In this document: piece after piece, positions 25,391 through 35,088 of the stretch
Numbering within the stretch: the first letter of the stretch is position 1
How the letters are laid out: every line of letters starts with the position of its first letter
From: Alphaproteobacteria bacterium
Lineage (GTDB): Bacteria; Pseudomonadota; Alphaproteobacteria; JACAEB01
Assembly (NCBI GenBank): GCA_024236075.1
Contig: JACKLE010000005.1
Coordinates: 62,001 to 126,000, forward strand
Direction: 5' to 3'
DNA length: 64,000 bases
Translations under genes and position numbers: made by a program
The notes under the pieces: generated by a model
Told to the model about the DNA's origin: nothing
The model's database searches: none
Seen by the model: only the letters and a program-made list of their open reading frames with translations

Positions 25391-26017
25391 TCAGGGCAGG
25401 GAGCTGCCAGAGAAATCCATGACGGTGCAGATCCAGTTTTCGGCGCGCAGCGGCTCGCAGGCCGCGTCCGCGGCTCCCCAGGTCGCGAACGGCCCGGCCT
25501 TGAGGCGCCAGAACGCACCGCGGCCCGGAACCTCGATTTCGGCGAGGCGCGGCTGGAGGCGCTCGAGCGCCTTCGGGAAGCGCAGGCGAAGCTCGGTCCA
25601 GCCTTCGGTTGCCCGTGCCTCGGTGCGGTAAGAGGCGAGATGGATCGCGAACATCGCCCCGCCCGTTCCCGGCGCGGCGGCGGCGGGAGCGTGCGGCAGA
25701 GCGTTCGTCGGCACCGGAGCCGGCGGGCCTTGCGGGGTCGGGCCCGTCTTCCCGACGGGCTCCGCCATCGTTTCGGCAAGCGGCGAGGGCGGTGCGACTG
25801 CCATCGGTGCCGGCGGCGGGGCGCCGAGACGGCCGACGGTGGCGTTGAGGCTCGCTATCTCCGTGCGCAGCGCCGCGATCTCGTCCCGCAGCGCCAACTC
25901 GTCGCTTTGCCCGGACCAGTTCGCGCAGCCGGCAAGGAGGGCGATCGGCGCGAGGCGGAGCAGCCCCGTGCGCGTTCCGCCCGCGCCGCGCCCGCCTCTG
26001 ACCAGTCGTGCCCGCAT
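25391..26017 (-). CDS. SPOR-domain lipoprotein
   Basis: 208 residues. The N-terminus has a basic stretch, then LLRLAPIALLAGCANW with a lipobox Cys near residue 32, giving a lipid-anchored envelope protein. A short coiled coil follows (LALRDEIAALRTEIASLNATVGRL), then a proline/alanine-rich linker, and a C-terminal SPOR-like repeat (MFAIHLASYRTEARATEGWTELRLRFP ... FWRLKAGPFATWGAADAACEPL). SPOR domains bind denuded glycan strands at division or remodelling sites, so it probably acts at septal or remodelled peptidoglycan. It lies 79 nt downstream of the EEP hydrolase gene on the same strand. The frame continues upstream antisense to other sequence, which I ignore. Confidence 0.75.
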   Translation of the reverse strand: MRARLVRGGRGAGGTRTGLLRLAPIALLAGCANWSGQSDELALRDEIAALRTEIASLNATVGRLGAPPPAPMAVAPPSPLAETMAEPVGKTGPTPQGPPAPVPTNALPHAPAAAAPGTGGAMFAIHLASYRTEARATEGWTELRLRFPKALERLQPRLAEIEVPGRGAFWRLKAGPFATWGAADAACEPLRAENWICTVMDFSGSSLP

Positions 26018-26096
26018 GTCCCGCGCCGCTCCGCCATCGACCGTCGGACACAATAATTGGGGGCCGAGGGCTGTCAACTCGCGAGATCTTGTGGAG

Positions 26097-26963
26097 TTAC
26101 GCCCGCGCGACCTGCACGAGAACGCCGTAGTGGTCCGAGATCGGCCCACGCTCGCCCGCCCCAAGATCGACCGCGGCCTCGCTAAGGACGATGCGTCCCT
26201 CGCGCGCGAGGAGGCCGGGTCCGACGAATATGTGATCGAGGCTTTCGTCGGCCGGGCAGGGGTTGTATGGCCCTCCGCCCCGGAAGGTGACGGCCGTCGC
26301 GATCTCTTCGGCCTCGCGATAGCCCGCGAAAAGCCGTGGGAACAACTCGTCCCAGAGCTCGGGAACGTAACCGGGGCTGGCGGTGCCCGTGCCCACATCG
26401 GGCCCCACATTGAGATCGCCGCCGAAGACGATCGGCTCGCCGGCGGGCAGCTCGGCGAGGAAGGCGGCGAGCTCGCGAAGCTGGCTCGCGCGGCGCGCCA
26501 CATAGGGCTCGTCCGGATGGTTCGCGATGAGATGGGTGTCGACGACCCAGACCGGCCCCAGATGCGGCGTCTCGAGGCGCGCGGCAAGCGCAGACTTGCG
26601 CGCGGAGACCTCGGCGTCCTTGAAGAGGCGGTCGATGCGGCCGCGCAGCGAATAGAGGCGCCGGCGCACCTCGGTGACCGGATAGCGGCTCAAAATCTTG
26701 AGCCCCGAATCGTGGGCGATGCCGAACGGCGCGGTGAGCCAGTTCTGAGGCCGGCTCCATATCCGGTCGGCGTCGGCCTCGTGGCCGAGGCCGCAGCCGT
26801 CGAAGAGCCCGCGATCCGGCGCCATCCACAGCTCCTGAAGGAGCACGACGTCGACCGCGCCCGCGGCGACGCTCTCGGAAAGCGCGGCACGGGCGGCGGC
26901 GAAGCGCGCGCGGCGCGCCCGCGTGCCGGGCACGCCCCAAAGGTTGAGCGTGAGGACGTTCAT
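26097..26963 (-). CDS. Endonuclease/exonuclease/phosphatase (EEP) family hydrolase
   Basis: 288 residues of the DNase I-like fold. Ordered motifs are LTLNLWGVPG at the start, VVLLQELWMAPDRG (Glu metal ligand), VWVVDTHLIANH, IVFGGDLNVGPD, SLDHIFVGPG and the C-terminal catalytic SDHYGVLVQV. The arrangement, including LYSLRGR before the mid block, resembles bacterial neutral-sphingomyelinase-like members more than DNA repair enzymes, but no signal peptide is present. The reaction is probably phosphodiester or phosphomonoester hydrolysis of an unknown substrate. Start 26963 (MNVLTLNLWG) has GGAGA 6 nt upstream. Confidence 0.88.
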   Translation of the reverse strand: MNVLTLNLWGVPGTRARRARFAAARAALSESVAAGAVDVVLLQELWMAPDRGLFDGCGLGHEADADRIWSRPQNWLTAPFGIAHDSGLKILSRYPVTEVRRRLYSLRGRIDRLFKDAEVSARKSALAARLETPHLGPVWVVDTHLIANHPDEPYVARRASQLRELAAFLAELPAGEPIVFGGDLNVGPDVGTGTASPGYVPELWDELFPRLFAGYREAEEIATAVTFRGGGPYNPCPADESLDHIFVGPGLLAREGRIVLSEAAVDLGAGERGPISDHYGVLVQVARA

Positions 26964-27112
26964 GGGGCGTCTCCATCGACGCAAAGGCGCGCGGCCCGGT
27001 CCTTGCGATTTCCCCGAAGGGAAAATTGGCCTAGTCTCGCCCCCCCTTCCCGCCCCGATCGAGGAGCTCGGCCGCGCGGCGTCGGCAGAAGAGAAGCGAA
27101 GGAGCGCCTGCG

Positions 27113-27322
27113 ATGTCCGAACGTTCGGGACGCTATGCCGCCTACGGGCTCGCGATGGCTCTTGTGGTGTCCGCCGTCATCGCCGTGCTCGTTCCGCCGC
27201 CCGCGACGGTCACGCTCGTCTATCTGCGGTGGGGCCTCAATCTCGCGGTCTTCCCGGTGGCGCTCGGCGCTGGCTGGTATCTCGGCAAATGGCTCGACCG
27301 CCGCCACGAATCGGACTCCTAG
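27113..27322 (+). CDS. Small two-span membrane protein
   Basis: 69 residues with two hydrophobic helices (about residues 11-29 and 40-58) joined by a short PPPATVTL turn, and a basic/acidic C-terminus (KWLDRRHESDS). AAGGAG lies about 10 nt upstream of the ATG. No family recognised. It is divergent from the EEP gene and overlaps the 3' end of the convergent exonuclease gene by 4 nt. Confidence 0.6.
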   Translation: MSERSGRYAAYGLAMALVVSAVIAVLVPPPATVTLVYLRWGLNLAVFPVALGAGWYLGKWLDRRHESDS

Positions 27323-27966
27323 AGGAACGGCGAGGGCGCGCCGCGCGCGACGAGGGCGCGCAACGCGGCTGCGAGCGAGCGGGCATCGTCGAGCGCCCGG
27401 TGGACATGGCCGACGCCTTCCGCGCCGACCGCGGCCGCGACCTCGCTCGAGTTCAGCGCGCCGACATCGACGCCCTGGCCCGTGAGCCAGGAGCGAAGAT
27501 CGCGCGCGGGCGGAACGTCCTCCGGCTCGCCGAGGCCATAGAGGCGCAGATTTTCGGCAAGGACGAGGTCGTCGCGCCCGTAGGAATAGGCGGGCGCGTC
27601 GCCCAGGAAGGCGAGAAAGTCGCCATAGGCCTCCGCGAAGTCGACGCCGTGGCGCGCAATGTCCTCGTTGGTGATGCCGGTCAGAGCCTGGAGATAGTCC
27701 GAAAGCAGCGGATTGATCCGTGGGCGAACCAGAACGGAGAACGCCGCCTCCTCCTCGAGGCCCGAAGAGGCGAGGCGCACGGCGCCGATCTCGACGACCT
27801 CCCGATGCTCGCCTTCGCCCTGCCAGCCCCGCGCCATCGATCCTTCCCAGGCCGTGAACTCGAGGTCGAAGATCACGGCGCTTCCGCGCGCGCCGGCGGA
27901 GCCCGAAAAGCGCGGGCCCCGGCTCGCCAGAGCGCCACGAATCGCCTGTACTAGCCGCGCGATCAT
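27319..27966 (-). CDS. DnaQ-like (DEDDh) 3'-5' exonuclease
   Basis: 215 residues. ExoI is VIFDLEFTAWEGS (DxE), a middle block LTGITNEDIARHG precedes ExoII (YGDFLAFLGDAPAYSYGRDDLVL), and ExoIII is HVHRALDDARSLA, with the HxxxD spacing of DEDDh nucleases such as the polymerase III epsilon proofreader and RNase T. It is shorter than epsilon and has no clamp-binding motif, so a stand-alone DNA or RNA trimming exonuclease is likely. Confidence 0.85.
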   Translation of the reverse strand: MIARLVQAIRGALASRGPRFSGSAGARGSAVIFDLEFTAWEGSMARGWQGEGEHREVVEIGAVRLASSGLEEEAAFSVLVRPRINPLLSDYLQALTGITNEDIARHGVDFAEAYGDFLAFLGDAPAYSYGRDDLVLAENLRLYGLGEPEDVPPARDLRSWLTGQGVDVGALNSSEVAAAVGAEGVGHVHRALDDARSLAAALRALVARGAPSPFL

Positions 27967-28016
27967 CCGTACCCCCTCGAGGCGCGCCGCCGCCTCGCCC
28001 GTTACCCGCGTGCACC

Positions 28017-28604
28017 ATGGCAGACATCTCCCTCTACCCTATACCGGCGGCGAGAACCAACCATGACGCAGAAGCGGGGGCGCGCGCTGTCCGCCTTCAC
28101 GCCCGCATGCCGGCGGTCGCCGCCATCGCGCTGGCGCTTCTCGTCCTCATCCTGCTGGGGATCGGCCAGATCACCGGCGCCATGCTCGTCTTCGCGGCCT
28201 TCGTCCTCGCGGCCGTCGCGCAGCTCGTCGCGCTGTGGGCCGCCGGTCGTGCCACGGGCACCTCCGCCGCGCTCCTCGAAGAGCGCCTCGTCGCCGCCGC
28301 GGCGCTCCCCGGCCTCGCCTTCGCCTCGCTCGGCATCCTCTCCGGTCCCGTGCTGGCGCCCGAGGCCCACGGACTCGTCGTCGCGGCCGGCATGGCGGGC
28401 GCGCTCCTGATGGCGTCGCTTCTCGTCGAGAGCCCCGTCATGGCGCTCGGCATTGCGGGCCCGAGCCTCGTCGTCGGATCGCTCACCTTCGTCCTGTCCG
28501 GGGCGGTCCTGCCCGCCGAGATTCTCCTCGGTCTCGTTCTCGCGACCGCCTGCCTCGCCTTCGCTCTGATGATCGGCCTCGCGGCGAGGGCGCGCCCGCA
28601 TTGA
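28017..28604 (+). CDS. Multi-span integral membrane protein, unknown function
   Basis: 195 residues with about five hydrophobic helices from residue 31 on, rich in Ala, Leu, Gly and Val, with few charged residues in the spans. No transporter or enzyme motif is evident. The start is uncertain: ATG 28017 has no good SD, and an internal ATG at 28107 begins directly at the first helix. It is divergent from the exonuclease gene, 50 nt away, and on the same strand as the glutamate dehydrogenase gene 134 nt downstream. Confidence 0.6.
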   Translation: MADISLYPIPAARTNHDAEAGARAVRLHARMPAVAAIALALLVLILLGIGQITGAMLVFAAFVLAAVAQLVALWAAGRATGTSAALLEERLVAAAALPGLAFASLGILSGPVLAPEAHGLVVAAGMAGALLMASLLVESPVMALGIAGPSLVVGSLTFVLSGAVLPAEILLGLVLATACLAFALMIGLAARARPH

Positions 28605-28738
28605 AGGCCTGCGGCGGCGCACGCTATTGTCGACCGCTCGCCTTCGTTCGGCTCATTGTCATCTGAATGCGCGGTTCCGGACGGCATAGTGTCGCGTCCG
28701 CGAGGCGGTGGGATCGCGGGCCGTGAGGGAGCGCAGCG

Positions 28739-31700
28739 ATGGCTGCCGGGCGGAGAGGGCCGGCAGCGTCCGCCTGGGGGGTATGCATGGCGAGACGAGC
28801 GGTGAAGGGCGATGGCGCCGAGAGCGCGCTGGGGCAGGCCGCGCTCGAGTTCCAGGCGTCGGAGCGCGCCGCCTTCGCAAGCTTCGTCGAGGCCTTCTCG
28901 CGGCGCATCTCGTTCGACGATACGGGGCTCTACGCGCCCGACGCCCTCGTGCGCGTCTGCGCCGATCTCTGGGCTCTCGGGAGGGACCGCAAGGCGGGAA
29001 CGTCGGCCGTCGCGGTCCGCCCGTTGCCGGGCGAGGGCGGCGAAAGCGGCGCGACGAGCGTCCAGATCGTCACCGACGACATGCATTTCATCGTCGATTC
29101 CGTGCTCGGCGAGATCACCGAGTCCGGCCTCAGCATTCGCCGCGTGCTGCACACGATCGTCGACGTGACGCGCGGGCGCGCCGGACGGCGCACGGCCTGC
29201 GCGCCGGCGGACACGACGACGCCGGTGAAGCGCGATGCGGTGCGCGAGTCCGTGATCCATGTCGAGCTTCCCCCGCTAGCGGGCGAGCAGGTCTATGGCG
29301 AGCTCGAGGCCGCGCTCGCGGGCGTCCTCGGCGAGGTGCGCGTCGTCGTCGCCGACTGGCAGGCCATGGCGGGCCGGCTCGACGACTGCATTCGCGACCT
29401 GCCGAAATCGGTGTCGGCCGAGGCGCGCGAGGACCTGCCCGAGATCGTCGAATTCCTGAAATGGCTGCGCGACGACAATTTCACGCTTCTCGGCGTGCGC
29501 GACTATCAGGTGCGAGGCGAGACGGAGATCGAGGATCTCGAGCCCGTCGACGGCTCGGGGCTCGGAATCCTGCGCGACCCGAGCGTGCGCGTCCTCAGGC
29601 GCGGCAAGGAGCTCGTGGTCATGACGCCCGAGGTGCGCGCCTTCCTCAAGGAGCCCGCACCCATCATCCTCACCAAGGCGAATGTGCGCTCGCGCGTGCA
29701 CCGGCGCGTGCACATGGACTATCTCGGCGTCAAGATCTTCACCAAGAAGGGCACGCTCGCAGGCGAGCGGCGCTTCATCGGCCTCTTCACCTCGGCGGCC
29801 TATACGCGCGCGACGCGCGAGATTCCGCTCCTGCGCCGCAAGGTCGCGCGCGCCGTAGCCGCCGCGGGATTTCCCGCGAACGGATATGACGAGCACGCCT
29901 TCCGCAACATTGCCGAGACCTTCCCGCGCGACGAGCTCTTCCAGATTTCGGACGAGGAGTTCCTGGCGACGGGGCTCGGCATCCTGAAGCTCTCGAAGCG
30001 TCCGCACACGAAGCTCTTCGTGCGCTACGACAAGTTCGACCGCTTCGTCTCGGTGCTGCTCTTCGTGCCGCGCGAGCGCTACGATTCGGACCTCAGCAGG
30101 CGGGTCGAGGATCTCCTGTGCGCCTCCTTCGACGGACAGATCGCGGCGGTCTATCCCCAGTTCGGGGACACGCCGCTCGCGCGCGTGCACTACATCGTCC
30201 GCCATCTCGACGGGCCGACCCCGCGCCCCGATCTCGCGCTTCTCGAGCGCCGCATCGAGGCGATGACGCGCAACTGGCGCGACATGCTCGAGGAGGCGCT
30301 CAACGCCTCGGGCCTCGGAATCGGCCTCATGAGCGTCTTCGGCCAGGCTTTCTCGGCCGCCTATCGCGAGGCCTTCACGCCGGAGGAGGCGATCGAGGAC
30401 ATCCGCATGATCGAGCCCCTCGTCATGCATGGCGAAGGGCCCACGGTCGCGATCCGAACCTATCGTCACAAGGACGACGATCCCTCCGTCGTCCGCGTGA
30501 AGCTCTATCACCGCGACACGGCCATGGTCCTTTCTGACGCCCTGCCGGTCTTCGAGAACATGGGCCTCACCGTGCTCGGCGAGGCGCCCTATCCCGTCAC
30601 CGCGGCGGTCGATGTCGGCCAGGCGCGCCGCCACCCGGTGACGGTCTTCGTGCACGAGCTCGACATGCACACGACGAGCGGGGCCGCCGTCGACGCGACG
30701 GCGGTGCGCGCGGTGTTCGAGGCGGGCTTCCTCGCCGTGTGGCGGGGCGAGGCGGAGAACGACGCCTTCAACCGCCTCATCCTGCTCGCCGGCCTCGCGC
30801 CGCACGATGTGACGCTCCTGCGCGCGCTCGCGCGCTATCTGCGCCAGACCGGCATCGCCTTCAGCTTCAACTACATCGGAAGCGGCCTCGGAAACCATCC
30901 GAAGATCGCGCGGCTCATCGTCGACTATTTCTACGCGCGGTTCGAGCCGCGCGACGGCGAGACGGACGAGACACGCGCCGAGCGCGAGACGGCGGCGGTC
31001 AAGCGCATCGAAGAGGCGCTCGAGGGCGTGAGCGCGCTCGACGAGGACCGCATCGTCCGCCGGATGACGAATGTCGTGCAATCGGCGCTCCGCACGAATT
31101 TCTTCCAGAGGGACGCGGGAGGCGAGCGCAAGCCGTATCTCTCGATCAAGATCCGGTCGCGCGAGGTGGACGAGCTGCCGCTTCCCCGGCCCTATGCCGA
31201 AATCTGGGTCTATTCGCCGCGCGTCGAGGGCGTGCATCTGCGCTTCGGCAAGGTCGCGCGCGGCGGGCTCAGATGGTCGGACCGGCGCGAAGATTTCCGC
31301 ACGGAGGTTCTGGGGCTCGTCAAGGCGCAGCAGGTGAAGAACGCCGTCATCGTGCCCGTGGGCGCGAAGGGCGGCTTCTTTCCCAAGCAGCTTCCGGAGG
31401 GCGGCACGCGCGAGGAGATCCAGGCCGAGGCGATCGCGAGCTACAAGACCTTCATCTCGGGCCTTCTCGACCTCACGGACAATTACGTTCCGTCGGGCAT
31501 CGAGCATCCGCGCGCCGTCATGCGCCACGACGAGGACGACCCCTATCTCGTGGTCGCGGCGGACAAGGGCACGGCCACCTTTTCGGACATAGCGAATTCG
31601 GTCGCGATCTCCTACGGCTTCTGGCTGGGCGACGCCTTCGCCTCCGGCGGCTCGGCGGGCTACGACCACAAGAAGATGGGCATCACGGCGCGCGGCGCCT

Positions 31701-33697
31701 GGGAGGCCGTGAAGCGCCATTTCCGCGAGACCGGCCGCGACATCCAAACGGCCCCCTTCACCGCGGTCGGCGTCGGCGACATGTCCGGGGACGTCTTCGG
31801 CAACGGCATGCTGCTTTCGCGCGAGACGCGTCTCGTCGCCGCCTTCGACCACCGCGACATCTTCATCGACCCCGATCCCGATCCCAAGGCGAGCTTCGAG
31901 GAGCGCCGGCGCCTCTTCGCGCTCGCGCGCTCGTCCTGGGCCGACTACAACACGACGCACATCTCCAAGGGCGGCGGCGTCTTCTCGCGCAAGCTCAAGT
32001 CCATCCCCTTAAGCCCGGAGATCCGCGCCGCGCTCGGCATCGAGGCGGAGCGCCTCGCGCCCTCCGAGCTGATGCGCGCGATCCTCAAGGCGCCCGTCGA
32101 CCTTCTCTGGTTCGGCGGCATCGGCACCTATGTGAAGGCGCGCCACGAGGCGCACGCGGATGTCGGCGACCGGGCGAACGACGCGGTCCGCATCAACGCG
32201 CACGAGATCCGCGCCAAGGTGGTCGGCGAGGGCGCCAATCTCGGCGTCACGCAGGACGGCCGCATCGCCTATGCCCGGCTCGGCGGGCGCATCAACACCG
32301 ACGCCATAGACAATTCCGCGGGCGTCGATTCGTCCGACCACGAGGTGAACCTCAAGATCCTCCTCAATGCCGCCGTGGCGGAGGGCCGGCTCGGCGAGGA
32401 GGCGCGCAACGCCCTTCTGGCGTCGATGACCGACGACGTCGCCGCGCTGGTCCTCAAGAACAATTACGAGCAGACCCTCGCGCTCTCGCTCGCCGAGGCG
32501 ACCGCGTCCCAGGATCTCGACGCGCACGGACGTTTCATGCGGCTGCTCGAGCGTGACGGCCGGCTCGACCGGGCGGTCGAGCATCTGCCGGACGAGGAGG
32601 GGCTTCGCGAGCTCGCCGATCTCGGCGAGGGCCTTACGCGCCCCGAGCTCGCGGTGCTTCTCGCCTATGCCAAGACATGGGTGTTCGACCACATCCTCGC
32701 CTCGGACGTGCCGGACGAGGAGGTCTTGAAGCGCGACCTCGTCGCCTATTTCCCGCCGCGGCTCGCCGAGCCCTACGGCGCCGACATCGCCCGCCACCGC
32801 CTGAGGCGCGAGATCGTGGCGACCGAGATCGCAAACGACCTCGTGAACATGGGCGGCATGACCTTCGTCAACCGCGCCTCGGAGACGGCGAGCGTCAGCG
32901 TGCCGACGATCGCGCGGGGCTATGTCGCGGCGCGAGAAGCCTTCGCGCTCGCTGCCCTCCACCGGGAGATCAACCAGCTCGACATCCAGATTTCGGCCGA
33001 GGCGCAGACCGAGCTGCATCTCGAGGTGCGCAACTTCCTGCGTCGGCAGACCCTGTGGTTCGTGCGCCATGCGCCGGACGGGCTCGACCTCGGGCGCACG
33101 ATCGCGCAGTACCGCCCGGGGCTCGCCGAGCTCGCGCGCACGATCGACGCCCATGTCGCGGGCACGGACGGGGAGAGGCTTCACCGCCGCTACGCGGCGT
33201 TCATCGAGGCGGGCGTGCCGGACGCGACGGCGCGCGCCGTCGTCAATCTGCGACCCCTCGCCTCGGCCTGCGACATCGTCGATCTCGCGCAAGGACAGGG
33301 GCTCGGCCTCGAACCGACGACGCAGGTCTATTTCGCGCTCGGTGCCGTTCTCGGCCTCGACCGCCTCAGGGCCGCGACCGAGGGCCTCAAGGGGGCGGAG
33401 CACTGGGAGCGCCTCGCCAATCGCCGCATCCTCGAGGAGCTCTACCGCTTGCAGCGCGGGCTCGCGGGCGCGGCCATCTCGCAGGGCCTCGCGGCCGGCG
33501 GCGCCGAGCTCGGCGCGGAGGGCATGATCGCCCAATGGGCCAAGGTCCATGAGGCGAACCTCAAGCGAACCATCGCGCTCGTCACCGAGATGGAGGCCTC
33601 GGGCGCCATGTCGACCGCCAAGCTCACCCTGGCGGTCACGCAGTATCGCGACCTCCTGCAGGGCCAGGCCGCGCCCGCGCGCGCGGCGGCCGGGTGA
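28739..33697 (+). CDS. gdhB: NAD-specific glutamate dehydrogenase, 180-kDa class
   Basis: A giant 1652-residue enzyme of the Bac_GDH type (GdhB in Pseudomonas, GdhZ in Caulobacter). It deaminates glutamate to 2-oxoglutarate with NAD+, linking amino acid breakdown to the TCA cycle. The N-terminal third has ACT-like regulatory segments (VQIVTDDMHFIVDSVLGEI near residues 100-120). The catalytic core lies in the second half: RGGLRWSDRREDFRTEVLGLVKAQQVKNAVIVPVGAKGGFFPK, with the active-site lysine region near residue 876. DLLWFGGIGTYVKA and KVVGEGANLGVTQDGR form the nucleotide-binding part. ATG 28739 has GGGAG 7 nt upstream; ATG 28787 is an alternative start. The stop overlaps the next start by 4 nt. 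Confidence 0.96.
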   Translation: MAAGRRGPAASAWGVCMARRAVKGDGAESALGQAALEFQASERAAFASFVEAFSRRISFDDTGLYAPDALVRVCADLWALGRDRKAGTSAVAVRPLPGEGGESGATSVQIVTDDMHFIVDSVLGEITESGLSIRRVLHTIVDVTRGRAGRRTACAPADTTTPVKRDAVRESVIHVELPPLAGEQVYGELEAALAGVLGEVRVVVADWQAMAGRLDDCIRDLPKSVSAEAREDLPEIVEFLKWLRDDNFTLLGVRDYQVRGETEIEDLEPVDGSGLGILRDPSVRVLRRGKELVVMTPEVRAFLKEPAPIILTKANVRSRVHRRVHMDYLGVKIFTKKGTLAGERRFIGLFTSAAYTRATREIPLLRRKVARAVAAAGFPANGYDEHAFRNIAETFPRDELFQISDEEFLATGLGILKLSKRPHTKLFVRYDKFDRFVSVLLFVPRERYDSDLSRRVEDLLCASFDGQIAAVYPQFGDTPLARVHYIVRHLDGPTPRPDLALLERRIEAMTRNWRDMLEEALNASGLGIGLMSVFGQAFSAAYREAFTPEEAIEDIRMIEPLVMHGEGPTVAIRTYRHKDDDPSVVRVKLYHRDTAMVLSDALPVFENMGLTVLGEAPYPVTAAVDVGQARRHPVTVFVHELDMHTTSGAAVDATAVRAVFEAGFLAVWRGEAENDAFNRLILLAGLAPHDVTLLRALARYLRQTGIAFSFNYIGSGLGNHPKIARLIVDYFYARFEPRDGETDETRAERETAAVKRIEEALEGVSALDEDRIVRRMTNVVQSALRTNFFQRDAGGERKPYLSIKIRSREVDELPLPRPYAEIWVYSPRVEGVHLRFGKVARGGLRWSDRREDFRTEVLGLVKAQQVKNAVIVPVGAKGGFFPKQLPEGGTREEIQAEAIASYKTFISGLLDLTDNYVPSGIEHPRAVMRHDEDDPYLVVAADKGTATFSDIANSVAISYGFWLGDAFASGGSAGYDHKKMGITARGAWEAVKRHFRETGRDIQTAPFTAVGVGDMSGDVFGNGMLLSRETRLVAAFDHRDIFIDPDPDPKASFEERRRLFALARSSWADYNTTHISKGGGVFSRKLKSIPLSPEIRAALGIEAERLAPSELMRAILKAPVDLLWFGGIGTYVKARHEAHADVGDRANDAVRINAHEIRAKVVGEGANLGVTQDGRIAYARLGGRINTDAIDNSAGVDSSDHEVNLKILLNAAVAEGRLGEEARNALLASMTDDVAALVLKNNYEQTLALSLAEATASQDLDAHGRFMRLLERDGRLDRAVEHLPDEEGLRELADLGEGLTRPELAVLLAYAKTWVFDHILASDVPDEEVLKRDLVAYFPPRLAEPYGADIARHRLRREIVATEIANDLVNMGGMTFVNRASETASVSVPTIARGYVAAREAFALAALHREINQLDIQISAEAQTELHLEVRNFLRRQTLWFVRHAPDGLDLGRTIAQYRPGLAELARTIDAHVAGTDGERLHRRYAAFIEAGVPDATARAVVNLRPLASACDIVDLAQGQGLGLEPTTQVYFALGAVLGLDRLRAATEGLKGAEHWERLANRRILEELYRLQRGLAGAAISQGLAAGGAELGAEGMIAQWAKVHEANLKRTIALVTEMEASGAMSTAKLTLAVTQYRDLLQGQAAPARAAAG

Positions 33698-35088
33698 GCG
33701 CGCCCGCCTCGAGAGAGCGCAACGCGCTCGGCGGCGAGGCGGCCTCGCCGCTCGGCCAATATGCCTGGGCGATGTTCGACTGGGCGAACCAGCCCTATTT
33801 CACCATCGTCGCGAGCCTCATCTTCGCGCCCTATCTCGCGACGACCTTCGTCGGCGAGGCGAGCCGCGGGCAGACGATCCTCTCGCTCGCCTACGGCACG
33901 GTCGGGCTCGTCGCGGCGCTGGCGAGCCCCGTCGCCGGCGCGATCGCGGACGCCTCCGGCGCCCGCAAGCCGTGGATGCTCGCCCTGTCCGTCGTCTTCT
34001 TCCTCGCGGCGTGCGGGCACTGGTTCGCCGTTCCGGGGGCGGAGGACCGCATCCTTCCGGTGATGGCCTCCTTCGTCGTCGCCAACATCGCCCTCGAGAT
34101 GACCGTCGTCTTCAACAATGCGATGCTGCCGACCATAGCGCCGGCCTCCCGGCTCGGCACGCTCTCCGGGATCGGCTACGGCATCGGCTATGTGGGCGGG
34201 CTCGCCGCGCTCGTTCTCGTGCTGCTCGCCTTTTCGCTGCCCGCCGACGGCGTCCTGCCCTGGAAGCCCATCTTCGGGCTCGATCCGGCGGCCTATGAGC
34301 ATGTGCGCATCATCCCGCCGCTGTCGGTCGTCTGGTACGCGGTCTTCGTCGCGCCGCTCTTCCTCTTCACGCCGGACGTGCCGGCGATCCGCACGACAAT
34401 CGGCAAGGCGGTGCGCGAGGGCGCGGCGCGGCTCCTCGCGACCGGCCGCAAGCTCAACCGCTACGGCAACGTCGCGCGTTTTCTCATTGCACGGATGATC
34501 TTCACCGAGGGGCTCAACGCGATCTTTGTCTTCGGGCCGGTCTATGCCGCGGGCCTTTTCGGCTGGAAGGCCTCGACGCTCAACATATTCGGCCTCGTCG
34601 TGCTCGTCTTCTGGGCCCTCGGAGCCTTCGTCGGGGGCATCCTCGACGACCGGCTCGGCGCCAAGCCCACGCTCTACCTCGCCGTCGGCGCGCTCATCGC
34701 CGGCGCGCTTCTCGGCGTCTCGCTCGACCGCGACGCGGTCTTCTTCTTCATTCCGGCCCAGGCCGTGGATGCGGCGCGCCCGCTCGCGAGCCCGCCCGAG
34801 TGGCTGTATCTCCTGGCCGGTGTCGTGATGGGGCTCGGCGCCGGTCCGGCGCAGTCCGCGACGCGCTCGCTCATGGGCCGTCTCGCGCCCGCCGAGATGA
34901 TGACGGAGTTCTACGGGCTCTACGCGCTTTCGGGCAAGGCCGCGTCCTGGGTGCTCCCGCTCGTCATTGCGGGCCTCACGAGCCTGACGGGCTCGCTGCG
35001 CGCGAGCTTCGTCGCCATTCTCTGCGCGCTCGTCATCGGCCTCGTCGCGCTCGTCCCGGTGCGCGTGGAGCGCGCCTCAGCGGCCTGA
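33694..35088 (+). CDS. UMF1/Atg22-like MFS transporter
   Basis: 464 residues with about 12 spans. The N-terminus YAWAMFDWANQPYFTIVASLIFAPYLA is the signature of the bacterial UMF1 branch related to the vacuolar amino acid exporter Atg22, and VVFNNAMLPTIAP plus SGIGYGIGYVGGL are further branch blocks. It begins with GTG inside the dehydrogenase stop (GTGA overlap), so translation is coupled. Relatives are often annotated as efflux proteins; given the neighbour, an amino acid or ammonium-related substrate is a guess, not a reading. Confidence 0.88.
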   Translation: MSAPASRERNALGGEAASPLGQYAWAMFDWANQPYFTIVASLIFAPYLATTFVGEASRGQTILSLAYGTVGLVAALASPVAGAIADASGARKPWMLALSVVFFLAACGHWFAVPGAEDRILPVMASFVVANIALEMTVVFNNAMLPTIAPASRLGTLSGIGYGIGYVGGLAALVLVLLAFSLPADGVLPWKPIFGLDPAAYEHVRIIPPLSVVWYAVFVAPLFLFTPDVPAIRTTIGKAVREGAARLLATGRKLNRYGNVARFLIARMIFTEGLNAIFVFGPVYAAGLFGWKASTLNIFGLVVLVFWALGAFVGGILDDRLGAKPTLYLAVGALIAGALLGVSLDRDAVFFFIPAQAVDAARPLASPPEWLYLLAGVVMGLGAGPAQSATRSLMGRLAPAEMMTEFYGLYALSGKAASWVLPLVIAGLTSLTGSLRASFVAILCALVIGLVALVPVRVERASAA

